Below are positions 6,080-12,035 of a DNA stretch of 12,035 nucleotides, in pieces. The notes beneath the pieces were generated by a model. The model made no database searches. It worked only from the letters and a program-made list of their open reading frames with translations, and was not told the DNA's origin. The position numbers and the translations under genes are program-made. This DNA comes from Kiloniellaceae bacterium. Its GTDB lineage: Bacteria > Pseudomonadota > Alphaproteobacteria > Kiloniellales > Kiloniellaceae. The DNA is taken from the NCBI GenBank assembly GCA_021776145.1, contig JAJFGM010000448.1, positions 1 through 12,035 on the forward strand. Reading direction: 5' to 3'. Numbering within the stretch: the first letter of the stretch is position 1; each line of letters begins with the position of its first letter.

Positions 6080-7228
6080 GTGAGTAGAAATGGAACGGAA
6101 TTGACCGGCGGACTTTACGGATTTGGAATACCCTTTTTGGTGGTCTTGACTGTCCTGGTCTTTATCCACGAACTGGGACACTACCTCGTCGCGCGGCGCA
6201 ATGGCGTGCGCGTCGAGGTGTTCTCGGTCGGCTTTGGGCCGGAGCTGTTCGGCTGGACGGACAAGGCCCAGACTCACTGGAAGTTCAGCATTATTCCCTT
6301 GGGTGGTTATGTGAAGATGTTCGGTGATGCGAACGCCGCGAGTCAACCGTCCGGGGAAGTCGCGACAATGACCGAGGAAGAGCGCGCCGTTGCTTTTCCC
6401 TATAAGAGCCTCGGCGCCCGAAGCGCCATTGTCGCCGGCGGGCCGATTGCAAATTTCCTTTTTGCCATCGTGCTTCTCGCTGGTCTCTTCAGTACGGTCG
6501 GACAACCTTTCACCCCTGCCGTTGTCGGCCAGGTAAGCCCGGACTCCGCGGCAGAGGCGGCGGGCTTCAAACCGCGCGACCGGATCGTCGAGATCGACGG
6601 CACGGCGATTGAGCGTTTCGAGGAACTCCAGCGAATCGTTGCCATGCGTCCCGACGAACGGCTGAGTATCGTTGTCGTCCGGGACGACCAAAAGATTGCC
6701 CTGGAGGCCACCCCTACGCGTGTAGAAACGACGGACAATTTCGGCAATTTGCAGGTACTTGGCCGGCTCGGCATTTCGCGCAGTGGGGCCGATTACGTTC
6801 GCCATGATCCGCTAACCGCCATCTGGTACGCCAGCCGCGAAACCTTTGCCTTGACGGTTGGCACCTTGGAGGCCGTCGGTCAGATGATTGTCGGCAAACG
6901 CTCGTCGGACGAATTGGGTGGTCCGATCCGTATTGCGCAGATGTCGGGCCAAGTGGCCGAAAGCGGGCTGGTTCCGTTGATCTGGTTTTCCGCCGTCTTG
7001 TCGATCAACCTCGGTCTGATCAACCTCTTTCCGATTCCAATGCTCGACGGGGGCCACCTACTGTTTTATGGCATCGAAGCGGTATTGGGGCGGCCGCTTG
7101 GAGCTCGTGCGCAGGAATTCGGGTTTCGAATTGGATTGGCGTTGGTCGTGAGCCTCTTCCTCTTTGTAACGTGGAAAGATCTGGTCCGCATTGAGGTCTT
7201 CGATTTTGTAAAGAGTTTGGTGACCTAG
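6080..7228 (+). CDS. rseP: RIP-type zinc metalloprotease RseP / site-2 protease (MmpA-like)
   Basis: RseP is an inner-membrane zinc protease that cuts substrates within the bilayer, such as anti-sigma factors and signal-peptide remnants. The 382-residue protein has a first membrane helix carrying the catalytic HELGH (residues 30-34), a conserved IPLGGYVKM loop (72-80), one PDZ domain (~146-211, starting VVGQVSPDSAAEAAGF), and the second active-site motif NLFPIPMLDG (315-324) that supplies the Asp ligand. A final membrane helix lies near 350-364. Enterobacterial RseP has two PDZ domains; one PDZ is known for alphaproteobacterial members such as Caulobacter MmpA. The start is GTG. bamA begins 10 bases after the stop, the usual rseP-bamA pairing. 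The physiological substrate cannot be inferred from this window. Confidence 0.96.
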   Translation: MSRNGTELTGGLYGFGIPFLVVLTVLVFIHELGHYLVARRNGVRVEVFSVGFGPELFGWTDKAQTHWKFSIIPLGGYVKMFGDANAASQPSGEVATMTEEERAVAFPYKSLGARSAIVAGGPIANFLFAIVLLAGLFSTVGQPFTPAVVGQVSPDSAAEAAGFKPRDRIVEIDGTAIERFEELQRIVAMRPDERLSIVVVRDDQKIALEATPTRVETTDNFGNLQVLGRLGISRSGADYVRHDPLTAIWYASRETFALTVGTLEAVGQMIVGKRSSDELGGPIRIAQMSGQVAESGLVPLIWFSAVLSINLGLINLFPIPMLDGGHLLFYGIEAVLGRPLGARAQEFGFRIGLALVVSLFLFVTWKDLVRIEVFDFVKSLVT

Positions 7229-7238
7229 GATCTGCGGC

Positions 7239-9539
7239 ATGGGGGGAGTACGGGAGGTGTCTCGCGGGCGCGGTATCGCCGTAGTTGGCCTACTGTTCTG
7301 GTTGCTGGCCGTGTCGTGGCCAGCGGCGGCACAGTCGATCCTGCAGGGCGGCGTCATTCGCGAGATTAGGGTCGAAGGGACGCAGCGCATCGAACCGGAA
7401 ACCGTGCGCTCCTATATGCAGGTCAATCCCGGCGACAACTTCGATCCGCTTCGCCTTGACGGCGCTCTCAAGAAGGTCTTTTCGACCGGGCTGTTCGCCG
7501 ACGTGAATTTCCGCCGCCAAGGCGATGCCCTGATCGTTACGGTCGTCGAGAATCCGATCATCAATCGCATTGCATTTGAAGGCAACGACCGCATCAAAGA
7601 CGACGCCCTACAGGGGGAAGTCGAACTGCGGCCGCGCGTGGTTTTTACCCGAACCCGCGTTCAGAACGACGCCCAACGTCTGCTTGAGATATACCGACGT
7701 TCCGGGCGCTTTGCCGCTACTGTCGAACCAAAGGTCATCCAACTTGAGCAGAACCGCGTCGATCTTGTGTTTGAGATCGACGAAGGTCCGCAGACCACAA
7801 TCCGTGCGATCAACTTTATAGGCAACCGTGTCTTCTCGGACGGATCGCTGCGCGACGAGGTCACCACGGCCGAGTACTCCTGGTGGAATTTCCTGTCGAC
7901 TTCGGACACTTACGATCCGGATCGCCTGACCTTCGATCGCGAACTCCTGCGGCGCTTTTACCTAAGCGAAGGGTATGCCGATTTCCGCGTCGTGTCTGTG
8001 GTTGCCGAACTGACCAATGATCGCGAAAGTTTTATCGTCACTTTCACTATCGAAGAGGGCGAACGCTACACATTCGGTGAAATTGGTCTGTCAACGACTT
8101 TGCGCAATCTCGATCCAGAAGCTTTGCGCGACAATCTCGATGTTGAAGAAGGCGATTGGTACAACGCCGAGGCCGTCGACGGAGCCATCGAAGCCTTGAC
8201 GGATGCGGTGGGTGACTTGGGTTTTGCCTTCGTCGATGTGCGGCCACGCGCGAAACGCGATCGCGAGGCGCGCACCATTGGCCTGACGTTCGAAATTCAA
8301 GAAGGTCCCAAGGTCTATGTCGAACGAATCGATATTCGTGGCAACTCACGGACTCTCGACCGGGTCGTACGGCGGGAATTCCGCCTGGTCGAAGGCGACG
8401 CCTTCAATGTCACCAAGTTGCGGCGGTCGCGAACGCGAATTCAGAATCTTGGCTTTTTCAGTACGGTAGAAATCGCCAACGAGCCCGGTTCCGCGCCGGA
8501 TCGGACCGTTGTCACCGTCGATGTGCAGGAACAATCCACCGGTGATCTGACGTTTGGCGCTGGATTCTCGTCCGATGCCGGACCGATTGCCAACGTCGGC
8601 ATACGCGAGCGCAATCTTTTAGGCCGTGGTCAGGACATCAGAGCGAACGTCAGCATTGCCGGGTCGGCCTCGGAAGTCGATCTCAGCTTTACCGAGCCGT
8701 ACTTTCTGCATCGCAATCTGGCCGCCGGCGTCGATTTGTTTCGTACCACAAGCGATCAGGAAGAGAGTTCCTTCGAGGAAGAAGAACTCGGCGGGTCCCT
8801 GCGCGCCGGCTTCGACATCAGCGAACACCTGCGACAAGTGGTTCGATACAGTCTGGTGCAGAAGGATATCACCGATGTCGACAGTGATGCCTCTTTGATC
8901 ATCAAGGGAGAAGAAGGGCAGACCATCCGCTCGTCGGTCAGCAACGAGTTTATCTATGATACGCGTAACTCCCGCTTTGACACGCGCGATGGATACATCG
9001 TGCGTTTGTCGAACGAATTCACCGGTCTTGGCGGTGATGTCACCTTCCTCAAGTCCCGAATCAAGGGTGCCTATTATTATACCTTCGCCGAATCCTGGAC
9101 CGTGGCCTACCGTGGTGAACTCGGCGGTATGTTCGGACTTGGCGAAGACACCCGTGCCGCCGATCGCTTTTTCATCGGCGGCAGTAACGTGCGCGGTTTT
9201 GAATTCGCCGGGCTCGGGCCGCGTGACCGTGCGTCGGACGATTCGCTTGGTGGCAAATATTTCTACACCAACTCTCTGGAACTGAGTTTCCCGCTCGGAT
9301 TGCCGCAGGACCTGGATGTGCGTGGACGACTGTTCACTGACGTGGCTTCGGTCTGGGACTTTGACGGGTCGAGCGCGGTGGCCGTAGACGACTCGTCGTC
9401 ACCGCGCGCGTCCATCGGTACCGGGGTTTCGTGGAACTCGCCTTTCGGTCCTTTGGTCGTCGATTTGGGGTTCGCCGTCCTGAAGGAGGATTTCGACAAG
9501 GAAGAAATTCTGAATTTCAGTTTTGGCACCCAGTTCTAG
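7239..9539 (+). CDS. bamA: Outer membrane protein assembly factor BamA (Omp85 family)
   Basis: BamA is the core of the BAM complex that folds and inserts beta-barrel proteins into the outer membrane. The 766-residue product has a signal peptide (hydrophobic ~12-27, cleavage likely after AAA at 31). Five POTRA domains follow at roughly 39-106, 107-184, 187-275, 277-356 and 358-431, and a C-terminal 16-strand barrel occupies ~435-766. The barrel has the lid-loop motif VRGF (651-654, in GGSNVRGFEFAG), and the chain ends in Phe (FSFGTQF), a typical outer-membrane beta-signal. The ATG at 7239 has AGGA (7227-7230) 8 nt upstream. A GTG at 7257 with GGGGGGAG 8 nt upstream is also possible and would remove six residues before the signal peptide. 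skp follows, its usual client-chaperone neighbour. Confidence 0.97.
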   Translation: MGGVREVSRGRGIAVVGLLFWLLAVSWPAAAQSILQGGVIREIRVEGTQRIEPETVRSYMQVNPGDNFDPLRLDGALKKVFSTGLFADVNFRRQGDALIVTVVENPIINRIAFEGNDRIKDDALQGEVELRPRVVFTRTRVQNDAQRLLEIYRRSGRFAATVEPKVIQLEQNRVDLVFEIDEGPQTTIRAINFIGNRVFSDGSLRDEVTTAEYSWWNFLSTSDTYDPDRLTFDRELLRRFYLSEGYADFRVVSVVAELTNDRESFIVTFTIEEGERYTFGEIGLSTTLRNLDPEALRDNLDVEEGDWYNAEAVDGAIEALTDAVGDLGFAFVDVRPRAKRDREARTIGLTFEIQEGPKVYVERIDIRGNSRTLDRVVRREFRLVEGDAFNVTKLRRSRTRIQNLGFFSTVEIANEPGSAPDRTVVTVDVQEQSTGDLTFGAGFSSDAGPIANVGIRERNLLGRGQDIRANVSIAGSASEVDLSFTEPYFLHRNLAAGVDLFRTTSDQEESSFEEEELGGSLRAGFDISEHLRQVVRYSLVQKDITDVDSDASLIIKGEEGQTIRSSVSNEFIYDTRNSRFDTRDGYIVRLSNEFTGLGGDVTFLKSRIKGAYYYTFAESWTVAYRGELGGMFGLGEDTRAADRFFIGGSNVRGFEFAGLGPRDRASDDSLGGKYFYTNSLELSFPLGLPQDLDVRGRLFTDVASVWDFDGSSAVAVDDSSSPRASIGTGVSWNSPFGPLVVDLGFAVLKEDFDKEEILNFSFGTQF

Positions 9540-9706
9540 CGTGACGACTTTGGAATTGGACGTAACACCTGGGTCTTAATCGGTAGTTGAACCACGCGAA
9601 GCTCAATGGATTGGCGCCCTTCCGGCCGCGAAACTCAGTGCCATGATTATCAAAATCCGGGTATTTGGGCGCTGTGTCGACGGGCCCTCACATCGAAAGA
9701 GTTGTC

Positions 9707-9711
9707 GAGGA
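9707..9711 (+). promoter_or_regulatory. Shine-Dalgarno site of skp/ompH
   Basis: GAGGA ends 5 nt before the ATG at 9717. It selects that ATG over the in-frame ATG at 9606, which would put a 37-residue hydrophilic segment in front of an otherwise standard signal peptide. Confidence 0.75.
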
Positions 9712-9716
9712 CATTT

Positions 9717-10268
9717 ATGACGCGGACCTTGATGACTGCGTTGCTTGCACTGCTGATCCTCGTTGCGCCGCAACCGCTTGTCGCGCAGGGATCGCGGGCG
9801 CCGTTGATAGGCGTTATCGATATGCAGAAAATCCTCCGCGAGTCCATCGCGGTTCGATCCCTGTCGAAGAGGGTCGAGATCTTGCGCTCCGACTATCAAA
9901 GAGAACAACAACAAAAGGAAAGTCAGTTCCGCAACAGCGATCTGGAATTGGCGCGTCAGCGTGCACAACTATCGCCACAGGAGTTTGCTCGTCAGCGCCG
10001 CGATTTGGAGCTGCGTGCCGCCAGCATGCAGCGTGAAGCTCTGCGGCGAAAGACACAGATCGACCAACTGTTCGGTCAAGGGATGTCTCAGGTGCAACAG
10101 ACCTTGATCAAGATTTCACAATCCATCGCCGCTGAGCGAGGGCTCGACCTGGTTCTTGCCAAGGCGACCGTGATGCTTGTCAAACCCGACCTCGAGATCA
10201 CCGACGTCGCCCTCCAACAGCTCAACGAAGTTTTGCCCGAGGTCGCGGTGCCGGAACTACAGAATTAA
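9717..10268 (+). CDS. skp: OmpH/Skp-family periplasmic chaperone
   Basis: Skp (OmpH/HlpA) is a trimeric periplasmic chaperone that holds unfolded outer-membrane proteins for delivery to BamA. From the ATG at 9717 it is 183 residues. The Sec signal peptide is TLMTALLALLILVAPQPLVA, with cleavage expected near residue 23. The small beta core begins at IGVIDMQKIL (31-40), as in family members ("VDxQxI"). A long charged coiled-coil region follows (~45-135, rich in Gln, Arg and Glu: QREQQQKE, QRAQLSPQEFARQRRDLE), then the returning strands GLDLVLAKATVMLV and a C-terminal DLEITDVALQQLNEVLP helix. A 177-bp spacer separates it from bamA, and lpxD begins 7 bases after its stop. Sequence identity in this family is low, so the assignment rests on architecture plus context. 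Confidence 0.92.
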   Translation: MTRTLMTALLALLILVAPQPLVAQGSRAPLIGVIDMQKILRESIAVRSLSKRVEILRSDYQREQQQKESQFRNSDLELARQRAQLSPQEFARQRRDLELRAASMQREALRRKTQIDQLFGQGMSQVQQTLIKISQSIAAERGLDLVLAKATVMLVKPDLEITDVALQQLNEVLPEVAVPELQN

Positions 10269-10275
10269 GGCTGCC

Positions 10276-11307
10276 ATGGCTGACCCTCGCTTCTTCCGAT
10301 CCGCTGGCCCCTTCAGCCTTGCGGAAATCGCCGAAATCGCCGATGCCGAGTTGCCGGCGGGCTGCGATGCCGATCGTCTGATGCATGACGTGGCGCCTCT
10401 CGATGTGGCCGGATCCGACGATTTGAGTTTTTTCGACAACAAGCGGTATGCCACGACCTTCATGGCCAGCCGTGCCGGTGCTTGCATTGCCGAACCGGCC
10501 TACGTGGAGCGAGCGCCGGAGGGCATGGTGGTCTTGTCCACGCCCAAGCCCTACCGGGCTTACGCGCGTGTGGCGGCCCGGTTTTATCCGGAACAGGTGC
10601 CATCGTCTTCGCATCACCACACGGCGGTTGTCGACGCCAGCGCAAGGATCGGAGCGGACTGTGCCCTGGCGGCTTATGTCGTGATTGGAGCGAATGCTGA
10701 AGTCGGCGCCGGTTGCGTGATAGGCGCGGGCACCGTGATCGCGGACGGTGTGGTTATTGGCGGCGGTACACACATTGGCTCAAACGCGACGCTAAGCCAT
10801 TGTTACGTGGGTCGTAACTGCCGTATTCACTCTGGTGTGCGAATTGGATCTCGGGGCTTCGGCTTTGCCATGGAGCCGGAGGGATTTGAAGACGTGCCAC
10901 AATTGGGACGTGTCATGATTGGCGACAACGTCGAAGTTGGAGCCAATTCGACGATCGACCGTGGCGCCGGACCCGATACGGTCATAGGCAACGGGTCCAA
11001 GATTGATAATCTGGTGCAGATCGGGCACAACGTGAAAGTCGGTGGGAGTTGCGTGCTGGTCGCCCAATCGGGTATCGCCGGCAGTGCAACGCTGGAGGAT
11101 TACGTCGCGGTCGGGGGGCAGTCGGGGATAGGCGGTCATATAACCTTGGGCAGAGGGTCGAATGTCGCTGCCTCTAGCGGTGTCATGCGCGACGTTCCGG
11201 CGGGCCAGACTGTGGGTGGCCTTCCGGCAATTCTGCTGAAGGATTATTTTCGCCTTTGCGCTCTATGGCAGCGGCAGCTCAAGGCAAAGGGTAAGCGTGA
11301 TGAATGA
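10276..11307 (+). CDS. lpxD: UDP-3-O-(3-hydroxyacyl)glucosamine N-acyltransferase
   Basis: LpxD adds the N-linked hydroxyacyl chain, taken from acyl-ACP, to UDP-3-O-acyl-glucosamine. This is the third step of lipid A synthesis, on the cytosolic side. The 343-residue protein has an N-terminal uridine-binding domain (~11-110, including LSFFDNKRY and STPKPYRAYARVA). A left-handed beta-helix of hexapeptide repeats follows (~115-310; IGADC, VIGAN, VIGAGTVI). The catalytic His is at 251 in QIGHNV, and SRGFGFA (192-198) is the conserved loop. A C-terminal helix ends at 343. The ATG at 10276 is chosen because MADPRFF leads directly into the conserved domain and AAGG lies 5 nt upstream. The in-frame ATG at 10177 is inside skp. 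The 3' end overlaps fabZ by 8 bases. Confidence 0.97.
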   Translation: MADPRFFRSAGPFSLAEIAEIADAELPAGCDADRLMHDVAPLDVAGSDDLSFFDNKRYATTFMASRAGACIAEPAYVERAPEGMVVLSTPKPYRAYARVAARFYPEQVPSSSHHHTAVVDASARIGADCALAAYVVIGANAEVGAGCVIGAGTVIADGVVIGGGTHIGSNATLSHCYVGRNCRIHSGVRIGSRGFGFAMEPEGFEDVPQLGRVMIGDNVEVGANSTIDRGAGPDTVIGNGSKIDNLVQIGHNVKVGGSCVLVAQSGIAGSATLEDYVAVGGQSGIGGHITLGRGSNVAASSGVMRDVPAGQTVGGLPAILLKDYFRLCALWQRQLKAKGKRDE

Positions 11308-11770
11308 ACAACAAGTGATGCAGGCTGGGCCAAAGAATGTCGATGTGATGGAAATCATGCGAATGATTCCGCATCGCTATCCCTTCCTGCTGATCGACCG
11401 AGTCATCGACATCATTCCCGATCAAAGCGCCATCGGGATCAAGAACGTGACGATCAACGAACCGTTCTTTGCGGGGCACTTCCCGCGTCAGCCGGTCATG
11501 CCCGGCGTCCTCATAATTGAGTCAATGGCGCAGACGGCTGCCGTCTTAGTCGTCGAAACACTGGAAGGCGAGGCAGCCGGAAAACTGGTCTATTTCATGA
11601 CCATCGAACAAGCGCGTTTTCGCAAACCGGTGTTCCCCGGTGCCTGCATGCAGGTGCACGTAACAAAACTGCGGAACCGCCGGAATGTCTGGAAGTTTCA
11701 GGGCGAGGCGCGTGTCGACGGCGTTCTGGTCGCCGAGGCTTCCTTTTCCGCCATGATCATGGACGATTGA
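11300..11770 (+). CDS. fabZ: 3-hydroxyacyl-[acyl-carrier-protein] dehydratase FabZ
   Basis: FabZ dehydrates 3-hydroxyacyl-ACP to trans-2-enoyl-ACP in fatty acid elongation. It competes with LpxA and LpxD for hydroxyacyl-ACP, which is why the genes sit together. From the ATG at 11300 it is 156 residues with a single hotdog fold. Visible are IPHRYPFLLIDRV (23-35), the catalytic His60 in FAGHFPRQPVMPG (57-69) and the catalytic Glu74 in LIIESMAQTAA, followed by ARFRKPVFPG (105-114). A GTG three bases earlier (11297) is equally in frame; AAAGGG (11286-11291) could serve either start. The gene overlaps the end of lpxD by 8 bases, and its TGA shares a base with the lpxA ATG, so translation is very likely coupled. 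Confidence 0.97.
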   Translation: MNEQQVMQAGPKNVDVMEIMRMIPHRYPFLLIDRVIDIIPDQSAIGIKNVTINEPFFAGHFPRQPVMPGVLIIESMAQTAAVLVVETLEGEAAGKLVYFMTIEQARFRKPVFPGACMQVHVTKLRNRRNVWKFQGEARVDGVLVAEASFSAMIMDD

Positions 11771-12035
11771 TGAGCGAGATACATCCGTCTGCTGTTGTTG
11801 ACCCGGGTGCGTCTGTGGGCAGCGGCTGCAAGATCGGGCCATTCTGCGTTGTAGGGCCCGATGTGGTCCTGGCGGACTCGGTAGAACTTCACAGCCATGT
11901 GGTTGTCGAAGGGCACACCAGGGTCGGTGCCCGTTGCAGGATCTTTTCCTTTGCGACCGTAGGTTCGGCGCCACAGGACATGAAGTATCAGGGCGAACCC
12001 TCGATCCTGGAAATCGGCTGCGACAACGTCGTGCG
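11770..12035 (+). CDS. lpxA: UDP-N-acetylglucosamine O-acyltransferase, N-terminal part (3' end outside window)
   Basis: LpxA transfers a 3-hydroxyacyl chain from ACP to UDP-GlcNAc, the first step of lipid A synthesis. Only the first 88 residues are in the window. They begin MSEIHPSAVVDPGA and run through left-handed beta-helix hexapeptides (VGSGCKIGPFCVVG, VVVEGHTRVGARCRI) into the family-specific GSAPQDMKYQGEPS block (65-78). That block distinguishes LpxA from other hexapeptide acyltransferases. The catalytic His (near 125 in E. coli) lies beyond the window. The ATG overlaps the fabZ stop as TGATG. By synteny lpxI and/or lpxB could follow, but that is outside the view. Confidence 0.95.
   Translation, partial: MSEIHPSAVVDPGASVGSGCKIGPFCVVGPDVVLADSVELHSHVVVEGHTRVGARCRIFSFATVGSAPQDMKYQGEPSILEIGCDNVV

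Noticed and set aside
9606..9716. 37-residue N-terminal extension of Skp from an upstream ATG
   Set aside because: It would bury the signal peptide behind a hydrophilic stretch. The ATG at 9717 has a good Shine-Dalgarno site and starts right at the signal peptide.
10177..10275. 33-residue N-terminal extension of LpxD from an ATG within skp
   Set aside because: The extension is an out-of-frame reading of skp with no LpxD similarity. MADPRFF at 10276 fits the family and has a ribosome binding site.

Overview
The window lies in a bacterial genome and is almost fully coding on the + strand. It holds, in order, rpsB (3' end only), tsf, pyrH, frr, uppS, cdsA, dxr, rseP, bamA, skp/ompH, lpxD, fabZ and lpxA (5' end only). 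This translation-to-envelope cluster is widespread in Gram-negative bacteria. The gene order, the single PDZ domain in RseP, the moderately high GC with strong G/C wobble preference, and the long Ala/Pro/Glu/Lys tail on ribosomal protein S2 all fit an alphaproteobacterium, perhaps Rhodospirillales-like. The lineage is inferred from sequence feel and synteny only; no search was run.

Layout. Bases 1-3088 carry translation and nucleotide genes: the end of S2, EF-Ts, UMP kinase and ribosome recycling factor. Bases 3210-5941 carry a tightly packed isoprenoid/phospholipid block: UppS and CdsA overlap, and Dxr starts one base after CdsA ends. Bases 6080-9539 carry the envelope protease RseP and the outer-membrane assembly factor BamA, 10 bases apart. 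Bases 9717-12035 carry the periplasmic chaperone Skp/OmpH followed by LpxD, FabZ and LpxA. In this last block the gaps are 7 bases or less or the genes overlap, which implies translational coupling.

How the genes fit together. Dxr commits carbon to the MEP isoprenoid pathway and UppS makes the C55 undecaprenyl carrier needed for peptidoglycan and O-antigen. CdsA makes CDP-diacylglycerol for phospholipids. FabZ, LpxA and LpxD share the hydroxyacyl-ACP pool that feeds fatty acids and lipid A. BamA and Skp deliver and insert outer-membrane proteins, and RseP is the site-2 intramembrane protease of the envelope. The upstream genes cover translation elongation and recycling and UTP/CTP supply.

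Non-coding parts are short: 119 bp rpsB-tsf, 220 bp tsf-pyrH, 121 bp frr-uppS, 138 bp dxr-rseP and 177 bp bamA-skp. Three of them hold plausible RNA hairpins. No tRNA, rRNA, CRISPR array, insertion sequence or clear sign of horizontal transfer was seen. The most distinctive element is a 15-bp in-frame tandem repeat in the S2 tail. I found no convincing undescribed multi-gene system; this is a conserved housekeeping locus with a few local oddities.
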